From NCBI GenBank assembly GCA_023437365.1, contig JAEZGK010000015.1:124001-188000 (forward strand): a stretch of 64,000 nt of DNA, read 5' to 3'. This DNA comes from Bacillota bacterium. Its GTDB lineage: Bacteria; Bacillota; Clostridia; Lachnospirales; Lachnospiraceae. The notes beneath the pieces were generated by a model, which was not told the origin of the DNA, did not search any database, and saw nothing but the letters and a program-made list of their open reading frames with translations. This document shows positions 35,289-43,560 of the stretch, one piece after another (the first letter of the stretch is position 1; each line of letters starts with the position of its first letter). The translations under genes were made by a program, and so were the position numbers.

Positions 35289-35767
35289 ATGAAGATAGAA
35301 ATTGCAGTTTTAGAGGATATGAAGGGTATTTTGGAGGTTCTAAATACTGCAACAAAGAAGCTGTTGGATCTGAAGGTAAATCAATGGGAATACCCCTGGG
35401 AGGCAGCCTTAATTGAAGGAGATATCAAAGGAAAGCTGCAGTACACTGTAAAGGAGGAGCAGCGGACGATCGCTGTTTTTCTATTAAGGATTTTTATACC
35501 AATCCTTGGGGGTCTGAGGACTGCGGCGAACAGTGCTATCTCTATAGGATTGCCGTGCATCCGGAGGCTCAGGGGAGGGGCGTGGGAGAAGCTGTCTGTG
35601 CCTGGGTAAAGGCTTATGCCGATAGCAGGAGAAAGTCGGTCTACCTGGATTGTTGGGCAGGGAACGAGAAATTGAAAGATTTTTATTCAAAGGCAGGCTT
35701 TGACTATCTGGGAGATTATCCGGAAGAAGATTATCAGATCAGTGCATTTCGATATAAATATACATAA
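35289..35767 (+). pseudogene. GNAT acetyltransferase broken by a single-base frameshift
   Basis: The first frame runs MKIEIAVLEDMKGILEVLN up to QRTIAVF, then becomes non-family sequence. The next frame from that point reads SIKDFYTNPWGSEDCGEQ, YLYRIAVHPEAQGRGVGEAV, and continues to FRYKYT at 35767, i.e. the core acetyl-CoA loop. One extra T in the T5 tract at 35476-35480 would join the two frames into about 159 residues. A sequencing error, true decay or phase variation are all possible. It lies between two tandem-repeat arrays. Confidence 0.82.
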
Positions 35768-35775
35768 TAAATCAG

Positions 35776-35803
35776 CCCATCTCAATAAATGCCTGAGATG
35801 GGG
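35776..35803 (+). terminator. Hairpin terminator after the GNAT pseudogene
   Basis: CCCATCTCA (35776-35784) pairs with TGAGATGGG (35794-35802). The following tail is only weakly T-rich. Confidence 0.6.
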
Positions 35804-35810
35804 CCTCTTA

Positions 35811-36015
35811 AAAGAGTAAGCCCATGAAGGGGGTCTGCTACAGAAAAAAGAGTAAGCCTATGAAGGGGACTGTTGCAGAAAAAAGAGTAAGCCTATGAAG
35901 GGGACTGTTGCAGAAAAAGAGTAAGCCTATGAAGGGGACTGTTGCAGAAAAAAAGTAAGCCTATGAAGGGAGCTGTTATAGAAAAGAAGAGTAAGGCACA
36001 GAAGGGGCTGCTGAA
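35811..36015 (+). repeat. 34-35 bp tandem repeat, about six units
   Basis: Units read GAGTAAGCCTATGAAGGGG, then ACTGTTGCAGAAAAAA. The central three are nearly identical; the first and last are degenerate. The unit ends resemble the outer arms (AAGGGGCTGTTGC type) of the palindromic elements, and copy B begins 17 bases downstream. Confidence 0.9.
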
Positions 36016-36031
36016 AAAGAAATATTAGACA

Positions 36032-36252
36032 TAGAAAGTGGTTTTAAAACACTTTCATAGACAGAGAAAGGATACAGGAATCCCATCTTGCACTGTTTGA
36101 CGAACATCCTGCCGAAATTGTTTGATCAGAAGCGAACATTTATGTTCGATTATGACAAACAATTTCGGCAAGATGTCCGGGAACCGGTGTGAGAGGGATA
36201 CCTGTGTCCTTTCTCGTTGCTATATCGGGAGTATTGCATCAACCACTTTCTA
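36032..36252. repeat. MITE-like palindromic element, copy B
   Basis: The core is 36064-36215 (152 bp), bounded by GAGAAAGGATACAGG and CCTGTGTCCTTTCTC, with a central GCGAACATTTATGTTCG hairpin. An outer inverted repeat TAGAAAGTGGTT/AACCACTTTCTA spans 36032-36252. The same orientation as copy C, opposite to copy A. It lies between a tandem repeat array and the convergent WG-repeat gene. Confidence 0.88.
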
Positions 36253-36291
36253 ATGGATTACTATTTTATAACAGCTCCTTCTATTCGAAAC

Positions 36292-37986
36292 CTATTCCCC
36301 GGCCCCCATATAGGCCTTCCAGAAGGCACCGTCCTTGTCGATTACGTCACCCAGCTGATCGAAGGTCATCGTGAATTCGGGAAAGCCTGCGGCATATGCA
36401 GCGATATCATAAGGATAGAAGTAGATTGTCAAGCCGTCCTCCGTCAGATAGAAATACTGAGCGTCAGATATGCTGGTAAAAAGCTCTTCAAAGAACATCG
36501 ATTCTCCGGTTGCGATATCCTCCTTGATCTTTTTGCTGATAAACTCATTGATTGGAGTCTTATAGTCGCTGCCCTTCTTAAAGAGGTCCTTTAATTCATA
36601 GAACTCACCGGTAGTGATATCGATAAAATGATAATTCTGAAGAGGCATACCATGAGCAGCCCCTGCATAGTAATCATAGCCTGACATGGAGATCGTCAGA
36701 AGATTATTACTCAGGGAGGCTGAGAAGTTGTCACTTACTGAAAGGGTATCCTCTTTGGTGATATTTGCACGGGATTCAAGAAAATTAGTTTCCAGCTGTT
36801 CGTTGATCTGATTCTGGACCTTGGCATCCTGCAGCCCTTCTACCTGAGGATAATGCACCAGTACGGTACGAAGAGGCTTGAAGATCATATCCTTTACGAT
36901 AATTCCTGAACCCAGGTTGATGTTGGTGTCAGCCTTCCATAATACTGTATTATCGGTATGGTAATAGGTCAGGACACCGTCAATATTCGCTTTTATGATA
37001 TTGTCGAGTAGGGCCAGGACACCGCTGCCGTCAAAGCTGGGCAGTGAGTTGACCGGTTTTCCGTCCGTACCGATAAAGAAGATAGAAGTATCATCACAGG
37101 CGGAAGCATATTCTCCGTTGAAATGACTGATATCATAATAAACATAATCGCTCAGCTGCTTGCCCTGCAGATTAAATATGGCTGCTGGATTCATTTCTGC
37201 TTCATAGTATACTACAGACGGATCTTTCACTGCGAACAGATCATTTCCAAGATATTGGATACTGCTGTAAATAGGTTCAAATATGGTCTTACCTGTTTCA
37301 ATGGACACAACTCCATACATGGAATTCTTGGTGTATACACCATAGCCGTCTTCAAAGCTAAGGACATAATCAGCATTGATATCCGGTGTATAGCTTTCGA
37401 CTACATTACCGGTTATATCCAGCAAATCGTAGGAAGAGGTTCCGGGAACAGAAGCATAGGCATGGCCGTTTTTATCAAAATCACTTACGGAGGAATACTT
37501 CGGTTCAACAATGACATTCCCTTTAATGTCAATAAAACCGTATAACCAGACATCATCGCTAGTATATATGGAGGCTAATCCATTGTGGAAGCTGCCTATG
37601 CTGTCTTTGCTCTGATAGAGCACGGTACCTGTCCGGTCTATAACAAGGTTATCTTCGCCCTGTCTGACGACAGCTACACCATCGCGGAAATCATCTGCAT
37701 AATCATAGACAGGAGCTATCACGAAGGCTCCGGTGGAATCGATGTAGCCATATTTGGTAACACCATCAGTCACCTGATAGGCAGGGTAGAGAGACTGCAC
37801 TTCTACAGGCAGAGGAGTAGGAGCAGCGGTCGGAGCTGAGGTGGAGGAGGGAACGATCGTGGGCGATAGGGTGATATCCGGGTTATTTACCTGCTCCGTG
37901 GGTTTATCCTTTAATATAAAATATAAGGAAACTCCCAGTATAATCAATACTATAGCGGCGCTTATCGGTATAATGATTTTTTTCAT
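36292..37986 (-). CDS. Membrane-anchored WG-repeat protein with DUF3298 domain
   Basis: This 564-residue protein has one N-terminal membrane helix (IIIPISAAIVLIILGVSLYFI), a Pro/Thr/Ser-rich linker, and WG-type beta repeats (YGYIDSTGAFVIAPVYDYAD, YGFIDIKGNVIVEPKYSS, then further copies). The C-terminal DUF3298-like region is marked by ISMSGYDYYAGAAHGMPL and FYELKDLFKKGSDY. The protein should face outward and may bind carbohydrate or cell wall. Function unknown. The DUF3298 fold also occurs in the sigma-factor regulator RsiV. Confidence 0.8.
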   Translation of the reverse strand: MKKIIIPISAAIVLIILGVSLYFILKDKPTEQVNNPDITLSPTIVPSSTSAPTAAPTPLPVEVQSLYPAYQVTDGVTKYGYIDSTGAFVIAPVYDYADDFRDGVAVVRQGEDNLVIDRTGTVLYQSKDSIGSFHNGLASIYTSDDVWLYGFIDIKGNVIVEPKYSSVSDFDKNGHAYASVPGTSSYDLLDITGNVVESYTPDINADYVLSFEDGYGVYTKNSMYGVVSIETGKTIFEPIYSSIQYLGNDLFAVKDPSVVYYEAEMNPAAIFNLQGKQLSDYVYYDISHFNGEYASACDDTSIFFIGTDGKPVNSLPSFDGSGVLALLDNIIKANIDGVLTYYHTDNTVLWKADTNINLGSGIIVKDMIFKPLRTVLVHYPQVEGLQDAKVQNQINEQLETNFLESRANITKEDTLSVSDNFSASLSNNLLTISMSGYDYYAGAAHGMPLQNYHFIDITTGEFYELKDLFKKGSDYKTPINEFISKKIKEDIATGESMFFEELFTSISDAQYFYLTEDGLTIYFYPYDIAAYAAGFPEFTMTFDQLGDVIDKDGAFWKAYMGAGE

Positions 37987-38050
37987 GTTATTCTCCTTTT
38001 TAAGTAAAACCGGTGGTCACGACAGGATTTCTATGTGTGTTCTAGCCTTT

Positions 38051-38079
38051 ATTATAGTGAGGAATAGAATAGAAGTAAA
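38051..38079 (-). promoter_or_regulatory. Sigma-A promoter of the WG-repeat gene
   Basis: On the minus strand TTTACT (38074-38079), 17-base spacer, TATAAT (38051-38056). Confidence 0.72.
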
Positions 38080-38119
38080 GCACATATCTATTAAGAATGA
38101 TTACGATTTCTTTAAATAT

Positions 38120-38148
38120 TTGCTGACGAGGATACAATATGCTATGAT
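38120..38148 (+). promoter_or_regulatory. Sigma-A promoter of the CDP-alcohol phosphatidyltransferase gene
   Basis: TTGCTG (38120-38125), 17-base spacer, TATGAT (38143-38148). Confidence 0.62.
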
Positions 38149-38189
38149 ATTCCTATGGAGTAATACCTTGGAGGGGAGCAGCATAGCTT

Positions 38190-38714
38190 ATGAAACATAT
38201 TCCGAATATCATATCTGTCTGTCGTATCATATTGTCAATCTCACTGCTCTTTTTTATTTGGCAGCCGATGATTTTTTTTACTATCTACCTGATCTGCGGG
38301 CTGAGCGACATTATGGACGGATTACTTGCGCGGAGCCTGAAGGTAACTGGAAAGCTAGGTGCGAGGTTGGATTCGATCGGTGACTTATTTTTATTTGTCA
38401 TAATGCTAATCTATTGCATCATTTTCTTCGGAAAGGATTTGTATCCCTACTACCCATTTTTGGCAGCTGTTTTCTGTGTGCGTATCATTGCGCTTCTTTT
38501 TGCAGCGATTAAATATCATACCCTAGTCCTGCTTCATACACGAAGCAATAAAATTACGGGCTTCTTAACTTTTTTTGCTCCGGTTTTTCTTTTGCTGGCC
38601 AATTCTGTCATCATCTACTTGGTTCTTGCTATTGCCATGTTTTCTGCTATTGAAGAGCTTGTTCTTCATATCATCTCGAACAATCCCGACCTTAATCAAA
38701 GAGGACTGTTATAA
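38190..38714 (+). CDS. CDP-alcohol phosphatidyltransferase family protein
   Basis: These membrane enzymes transfer a phosphatidyl group from CDP-diacylglycerol to an alcohol. The signature D-G-x2-A-R-x8-G-x3-D-x3-D is present as MDGLLARSLKVTGKLGARLD followed by SIGD. Five or six hydrophobic segments follow. At 174 residues it is near PgsA length, but the overall similarity is loose, so the alcohol (glycerol phosphate, inositol or other) is undecided. GGAGGG-type site precedes ATG. Confidence 0.83.
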   Translation: MKHIPNIISVCRIILSISLLFFIWQPMIFFTIYLICGLSDIMDGLLARSLKVTGKLGARLDSIGDLFLFVIMLIYCIIFFGKDLYPYYPFLAAVFCVRIIALLFAAIKYHTLVLLHTRSNKITGFLTFFAPVFLLLANSVIIYLVLAIAMFSAIEELVLHIISNNPDLNQRGLL

Positions 38715-38853
38715 AAATATTTGAAGAAGTATCACTTATCCTACGGTGTTCACGCATATAATATGATTGGGACAGGTATCACCATAGGTGCTTTTGATAC
38801 TCTACCCAGATTAAATTATCTAATAAATAATTGGTATAACTGGAATATATAGG

Positions 38854-38881
38854 TTACATAATACGACAAATATGATATAAT
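38854..38881 (+). promoter_or_regulatory. Sigma-A promoter of the glycogen operon
   Basis: TTACAT (38854-38859), 16-base spacer, TATAAT (38876-38881). The leader to glgB is about 155 nt and A/T-rich; I see no clear structure in the rest of the 327-base gap 38715-39041. Confidence 0.58.
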
Positions 38882-39041
38882 TGCTTCAATAGAAGGAAGA
38901 ACAGGTTATTTAACAAATTCCGTACTATTTATAAAGTATTAAGAATTTTTTTAGGCATATCATCATATATTTTCAATGCTGATATTACGCAGGAGAGGTA
39001 TTTTCTTCGCAAAAACACAGGTTATGGGAGGTGTGGGTTGA

Positions 39042-40940
39042 GTGACGAATATCGTAAGAACAGATGAGATAACAGGAGAACAGCTTTACCTCTTTCATGA
39101 GGGTACTAATTATAGAAGCTATCATATGCTTGGTGCGCACCTTATTATGCGGGATCAGAAACGGGGAGTCAGATTCAGCGTATGGGCACCAAATGCCAGC
39201 TGGGTTAGTGTTGTAGGCGAGTTTAACGGATGGGATCCCAACGCGAATCCGATGCTTAGGATGGAAGGCTCCGGTATATGGGAGGCATTTATCCCTGAGG
39301 CAGCAGAAAGCCACCTATACAAGTATGCCATCGGAACAGGTTCCGGAGAAGTGTTGTACAAGTATGATCCTTATGCATACTACTCAGAGGTAAGACCGAA
39401 AACAGCATCAATTATTTATGATCTCGAGGGATATTCCTGGGGAGATGCTGATTGGCAGGAAAAGAAGGATAAGCTCCCGTTGAATCAGCCCATGCTGATT
39501 TATGAAGTGCATCTGGGCTCCTGGAAAAGAAAAGAGAACGATGAATTTTTAACATACAGGGAGCTGGCTTATGCCCTGGTTGATTATGTGGTTGATATGG
39601 GCTATACCCATATTGAACTCCTACCGGTTATGGAGCATCCCTTTGATGGGTCCTGGGGTTATCAGGTGCTGGGGTATTATGCGGCAACCAGCCGGTATGG
39701 TACACCAAAGGACTTTATGTTTTTTGTGGATTACTGCCACCAGAAAGGGATTGGGGTAATCCTGGACTGGGTACCAGGACATTTTCCGAAGGATGCCCAC
39801 GGACTTGCAAGATTTGACGGAACACCGATATATGAACATCCTGATCCAAGGCGGGGGGAGCATCCCGGATGGGGAACCTTGGTTTTTGATTATGGACGTC
39901 GAGAGGTTCAGAGCTTTTTGATTTCCAATGTCATCTTCTGGTTAGATTACTTTCATGTGGATGGTTTCCGGGTCGATGCCGTAACCAGTATGCTTTATCT
40001 GAACTTTGAGAGAAAGGATTGGGTTCCGAATCAATATGGAGGCTGTGAGAATCTGGAGGCAGTGGCATTCCTGAAACGCCTGAACGAGGTGGTTTATTCC
40101 AGCTATCCGAATACGATGATGATTGCAGAGGAATCAAGCCAGTGGCCCCTTGTGACGGCACCTACTTACAGCGGTGGATTGGGATTTTTGTATAAATGGA
40201 ATATGGGATGGATGAACGATACCTTAAAATATTGTTCCACGGATTCTATATATCGCAAATGGAATCATAATCTTTTGACCTTCTCGTTGACCTATGCCTT
40301 CTCTGAGAATTATATCCTGCCCTTTTCCCATGATGAGGTAGTGCACGGGAAAAGGTCACTCTTAAACAGGATGCCGGGAGATTATAATCAGAAATTCGCA
40401 GGCTTACGATGTCTTTATGGTTATATGGCGGCTCATCCGGGGAAGAAGCTATTGTTCATGGGTGGTGAATTTGGACAGTTTATTGAATGGAAGTACGACG
40501 CAGCCCTGGATTGGCTATTACTGGATTATGACATGCATCGAAAGATGAAGGACTATGTAAAGGCAATCAATCATTTTTATCGGAAGAATCCCAGCCTATG
40601 GGAGGATGATAACGGTTGGAGCGGATTTCAGTGGATTTGTGCGGACGATAACGACCAGAGCGTGCTATCATTGATCAGAAAGGGTCGTAAGAAGGGTGAT
40701 CAGACTATTGTCGTTGTAAATTTTACGCCTGTGACAAGACAGAATTATCGAATTGGAGTACCAAAGGCATTTGGTTATAAGGAAAGCTTTAATTCCGATG
40801 ATATTAGCTTTGGCGGTGGCGGATTGGTCAGCAGGGAGATCATTGAGACAGAGACGCTGCCCTGTCATGGCTTCGAGCAATCCATTACCTTGCAGCTACC
40901 ACCCTTATCGGCTGTTTTTTATAAGCCTGTGAAAAATTAG
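39042..40940 (+). CDS. glgB: 1,4-alpha-glucan branching enzyme
   Basis: GlgB adds alpha-1,6 branches to glycogen. The 632-residue protein has an N-terminal CBM48 (RFSVWAPNASWVSVVGEFNG) and a GH13 barrel with DGFRVDAVTSMLYL (nucleophile Asp), MMIAEESSQWP (acid Glu) and FSHDEVVHGK (conserved HD). GTG 39042 follows GGGAGGTG. It is the first gene of glgB-glgC-glgD-glgA-glgA2, all on one strand with short gaps. Confidence 0.95.
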   Translation: MTNIVRTDEITGEQLYLFHEGTNYRSYHMLGAHLIMRDQKRGVRFSVWAPNASWVSVVGEFNGWDPNANPMLRMEGSGIWEAFIPEAAESHLYKYAIGTGSGEVLYKYDPYAYYSEVRPKTASIIYDLEGYSWGDADWQEKKDKLPLNQPMLIYEVHLGSWKRKENDEFLTYRELAYALVDYVVDMGYTHIELLPVMEHPFDGSWGYQVLGYYAATSRYGTPKDFMFFVDYCHQKGIGVILDWVPGHFPKDAHGLARFDGTPIYEHPDPRRGEHPGWGTLVFDYGRREVQSFLISNVIFWLDYFHVDGFRVDAVTSMLYLNFERKDWVPNQYGGCENLEAVAFLKRLNEVVYSSYPNTMMIAEESSQWPLVTAPTYSGGLGFLYKWNMGWMNDTLKYCSTDSIYRKWNHNLLTFSLTYAFSENYILPFSHDEVVHGKRSLLNRMPGDYNQKFAGLRCLYGYMAAHPGKKLLFMGGEFGQFIEWKYDAALDWLLLDYDMHRKMKDYVKAINHFYRKNPSLWEDDNGWSGFQWICADDNDQSVLSLIRKGRKKGDQTIVVVNFTPVTRQNYRIGVPKAFGYKESFNSDDISFGGGGLVSREIIETETLPCHGFEQSITLQLPPLSAVFYKPVKN

Positions 40941-40942
40941 GT

Positions 40943-41060
40943 GTCAAAGGGTCATGCTGCTTATGCAGCAATGACTTATTGCACGAAATAACAGTTGAAA
41001 GCTTTTCACATGTTGCTTTGTGCAATATAGACACAACATTATAGGATGTGTCCTTTTGAC
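40943..41060 (+). other. Intercistronic folded region between glgB and glgC
   Basis: GTCAAAGGG (40943) and CCTTTTGAC (ending 41060) form an outer stem; TTGCAC/GTGCAA and GCTGC/GCAGC form inner stems. It may act as a processing or stability element that adjusts glgC relative to glgB. Confidence 0.45.
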
Positions 41061-41122
41061 GCTTATCCTGTGAGGCAACAAAAGAGATCATTCAAAGTTG
41101 AAAATTAAAGGAGGTCTTGTTT

Positions 41123-42358
41123 ATGGTAGGGAAAAAATGTGTTGCTATGCTGCTGGCCGGAGGACAGGGAAGCAGACTGGGTGTACTAACGAAGAATATT
41201 GCAAAGCCGGCGGTTCCCTTTGGTGGGAAATATCGTATCATTGATTTTCCGCTGAGCAATTGCACCAATTCGGGTATAGATACAATAGGTGTACTTACGC
41301 AATATAAGCCCCTGAAATTAAACTCCTATATCGGAATTGGCCAGCCCTGGGATTTGGACCGGCTGAACGGAGGAGTAACAATTCTGCAGCCCTATATGAA
41401 GCAAAATGCGGGAGAATGGTATTCCGGAACGGCAAATGCCATTTACCAAAACATAGAGTTTATTGAAGCTTATCAGCCGGAGTACGTTTTGATTCTGTCC
41501 GGTGATCAGATTTATAAGATGGATTACAGTGAGATGCTTAAATTTCATGAGGAAAAGAATGCGGATGCGACAATTGCCATCCTGGAGGTCCCGTGGGAGG
41601 ATGCCAGCCGCTTCGGAATCATGAATACGGACGAGGAGAATAAAATCTATGAGTTCGTGGAAAAGCCCAAGAATCCCATCAGCAACAAAGCCTCCATGGG
41701 TATCTATATCTTTAGCTGGAAGAAGCTCAGACATTATCTGATAGAGGATTTGAATACGCCAGGCTCTAATAATGACTTCGGCAAGGACATCATACCGAAA
41801 ATGCTGGAAGATGGCGAGCGCATGTATGCATTTCCATTCAAGGGATACTGGAGAGATGTAGGTACGATCCAGAGCCTGTGGGAAGCCAATATGGACCTCC
41901 TGGAGGAGTCTCCCGAGCTGGATCTGTATGATTCCGGTTGGAGAATCTATTCCAGAAACCCGGTAGAACCACCGCACTTTATCGCTCTTGGTGCCTCGGT
42001 CAGCCGCTGTATCATCACTGAAGGCGGTATTATCTATGGAGAGGTATGTCATTCGGTGCTGTTTGCCGGTGTAACCGTAGGGCGGGGCAGCAAGATCAGT
42101 AACTCAATCCTGATGCCCAATGTCAGGATAGGGGAGAATGTAGTCATCGAGAATGCAATCATCGCAGAAAATACGGTGATCAGTGATAATTGTTATATCG
42201 GATACAGTGCACAGGCAGAAGGGGAAGGCAAGGATCAGGCAAAGGGAACAGAGATTACTGTGGTCGGGGAAAATATGATTCTGCCGCCGGGCTTTAAACT
42301 GGAAAAAGGCAGTATGATCGACGTGGATAATTATAAAACCTTTCAGGCAGTAATCTGA
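41123..42358 (+). CDS. glgC: Glucose-1-phosphate adenylyltransferase, catalytic subunit
   Basis: GlgC makes ADP-glucose from glucose-1-phosphate and ATP. The 411-residue protein has LLAGGQGSRLGVLTKNIAKPAVPFGG (described in parts: GGQGSRLG, then KPAVPFGG), WYSGTANAIYQN, the substrate Asp in LSGDQIYKMDY, and the C-terminal left-handed beta-helix. ATG 41123 is chosen: AAAGGAGG (41106-41113) fits it better than TTG 41117. GlgD follows as its partner. Confidence 0.95.
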   Translation: MVGKKCVAMLLAGGQGSRLGVLTKNIAKPAVPFGGKYRIIDFPLSNCTNSGIDTIGVLTQYKPLKLNSYIGIGQPWDLDRLNGGVTILQPYMKQNAGEWYSGTANAIYQNIEFIEAYQPEYVLILSGDQIYKMDYSEMLKFHEEKNADATIAILEVPWEDASRFGIMNTDEENKIYEFVEKPKNPISNKASMGIYIFSWKKLRHYLIEDLNTPGSNNDFGKDIIPKMLEDGERMYAFPFKGYWRDVGTIQSLWEANMDLLEESPELDLYDSGWRIYSRNPVEPPHFIALGASVSRCIITEGGIIYGEVCHSVLFAGVTVGRGSKISNSILMPNVRIGENVVIENAIIAENTVISDNCYIGYSAQAEGEGKDQAKGTEITVVGENMILPPGFKLEKGSMIDVDNYKTFQAVI

Positions 42359-42419
42359 GTGAAAGGGGTTTTCATATTGCATATTCTTGTGCCGCAACAG
42401 GCGGCAGAATGGAGGATTT

Positions 42420-43541
42420 ATGAGAGATACAATGGGAATCATCTATACCGGTGACAGCAATGTCAGTCTTCAGGAGCTTACTCTGAAAAGATCGGTAGCT
42501 GCACTCCCCTTTGGAGGCAGATATCGTATCATAGATTTCACTTTATCCAATATGATTAATTCCGGCATTATCAACGTAGGAATTATCACACAGAATAACT
42601 ATCATTCCCTGATGGATCATTTGGACAAGGGAAAGCAGTGGGATCTGGATCGTAAAAACGGTGGTCTGTTCATCCTGCCCCCCTATGTAAGTTCTGATAA
42701 TAAGGGCTGGTATCGAGGAGAAATTGAAGCTTATCACAATAATATGTCCTACATATACCGAAGCCCTCAGAAATATATCATACTTTCAGGCAGTTCTATG
42801 GTATGCAATCTCACCTATGATGAGGCTATGGAATTCCATAAAGAGAATCATGCCGATATTACGGTAATCTATAAAGAGGAAAAGCATGCCACCAAGGAGG
42901 AATTGTCCAAGCATACAATTATTAAGACTGATGAGAATAACCGGGTCATCGATGTGGAGGTGAAGCCTGCCAGGCCGAGCTCCGATAAGCTATGTATGGA
43001 GATGTATATCATTGAAAAGAGATTGTTCGAATATCTGATCGATGAATGTGAGAGCCGCGGTTTATTTGATTTCAATAAGGATGTACTGATCCGTAATCTT
43101 GACAAGCTGAAGATTCTCGGTTTTCCTTATGAAGGCTATCTTGCCAAAATCGACAGTATCCAGTCCTATTTCAAGCACAGCATGGAATTATTCAATCCCG
43201 AGAATTTCTATGAGCTGTTCCATCATTCCGGCTTAATCTATACCAAGGTTAAGGATGAGGTTCCTGCGAAATACGGTATCAATGCAAAAGCAGAGAATTC
43301 ACTAGTAGCCGATGGCTGTGTAATCAACGGTCATGTAGAGAACAGTGTATTGTTCCGAGGGGTAAAAATCGGAGAAGGAGCGGTTGTTAAGAATAGTGTA
43401 ATCATGCAGGACGCGGAAATTCAGGAAAAGGTCATCCTTGAGAATGTTATCTTAGACAAAGATGTAATTATTCGCAAGGGTAAGCATCTGGTTGGTCAGG
43501 AGTGTTATCCGGTGGTAATCAGAAAGAATGCCGTCATTTAG
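42420..43541 (+). CDS. glgD: GlgD, regulatory subunit of ADP-glucose pyrophosphorylase
   Basis: This 373-residue protein is a GlgC homologue (PFGGRYRIIDFTLSNMINSG, KQWDLDRKNGG). It lacks the full GGxGxRL loop (it has TGDSNVSLQELT) and has LSGSSMVCNLTYDE where GlgC has SGDQI, so the catalytic Asp is lost. In Firmicutes GlgD forms a heteromer with GlgC and raises its activity. ATG 42420 follows GGAGG. It lies 61 bases after glgC. Confidence 0.94.
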   Translation: MRDTMGIIYTGDSNVSLQELTLKRSVAALPFGGRYRIIDFTLSNMINSGIINVGIITQNNYHSLMDHLDKGKQWDLDRKNGGLFILPPYVSSDNKGWYRGEIEAYHNNMSYIYRSPQKYIILSGSSMVCNLTYDEAMEFHKENHADITVIYKEEKHATKEELSKHTIIKTDENNRVIDVEVKPARPSSDKLCMEMYIIEKRLFEYLIDECESRGLFDFNKDVLIRNLDKLKILGFPYEGYLAKIDSIQSYFKHSMELFNPENFYELFHHSGLIYTKVKDEVPAKYGINAKAENSLVADGCVINGHVENSVLFRGVKIGEGAVVKNSVIMQDAEIQEKVILENVILDKDVIIRKGKHLVGQECYPVVIRKNAVI

Positions 43542-43560
43542 GTAGGAAGAGAGGATGTCT

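Noticed and set aside
35811..36015. Possible CRISPR array
   Set aside because: Units are directly tandem without unique spacers, and there are no cas genes.
38715..39041. Riboswitch before glgB
   Set aside because: The leader is A/T-rich and I see no stable conserved stems beyond the promoter.
41318..42052. 244-codon minus-strand ORF
   Set aside because: Antisense shadow of glgC, a certain gene.
42420..43541. GlgD as a decayed GlgC
   Set aside because: Loss of the catalytic loop is normal for GlgD, the regulatory subunit in Firmicutes; the frame is intact and in operon.
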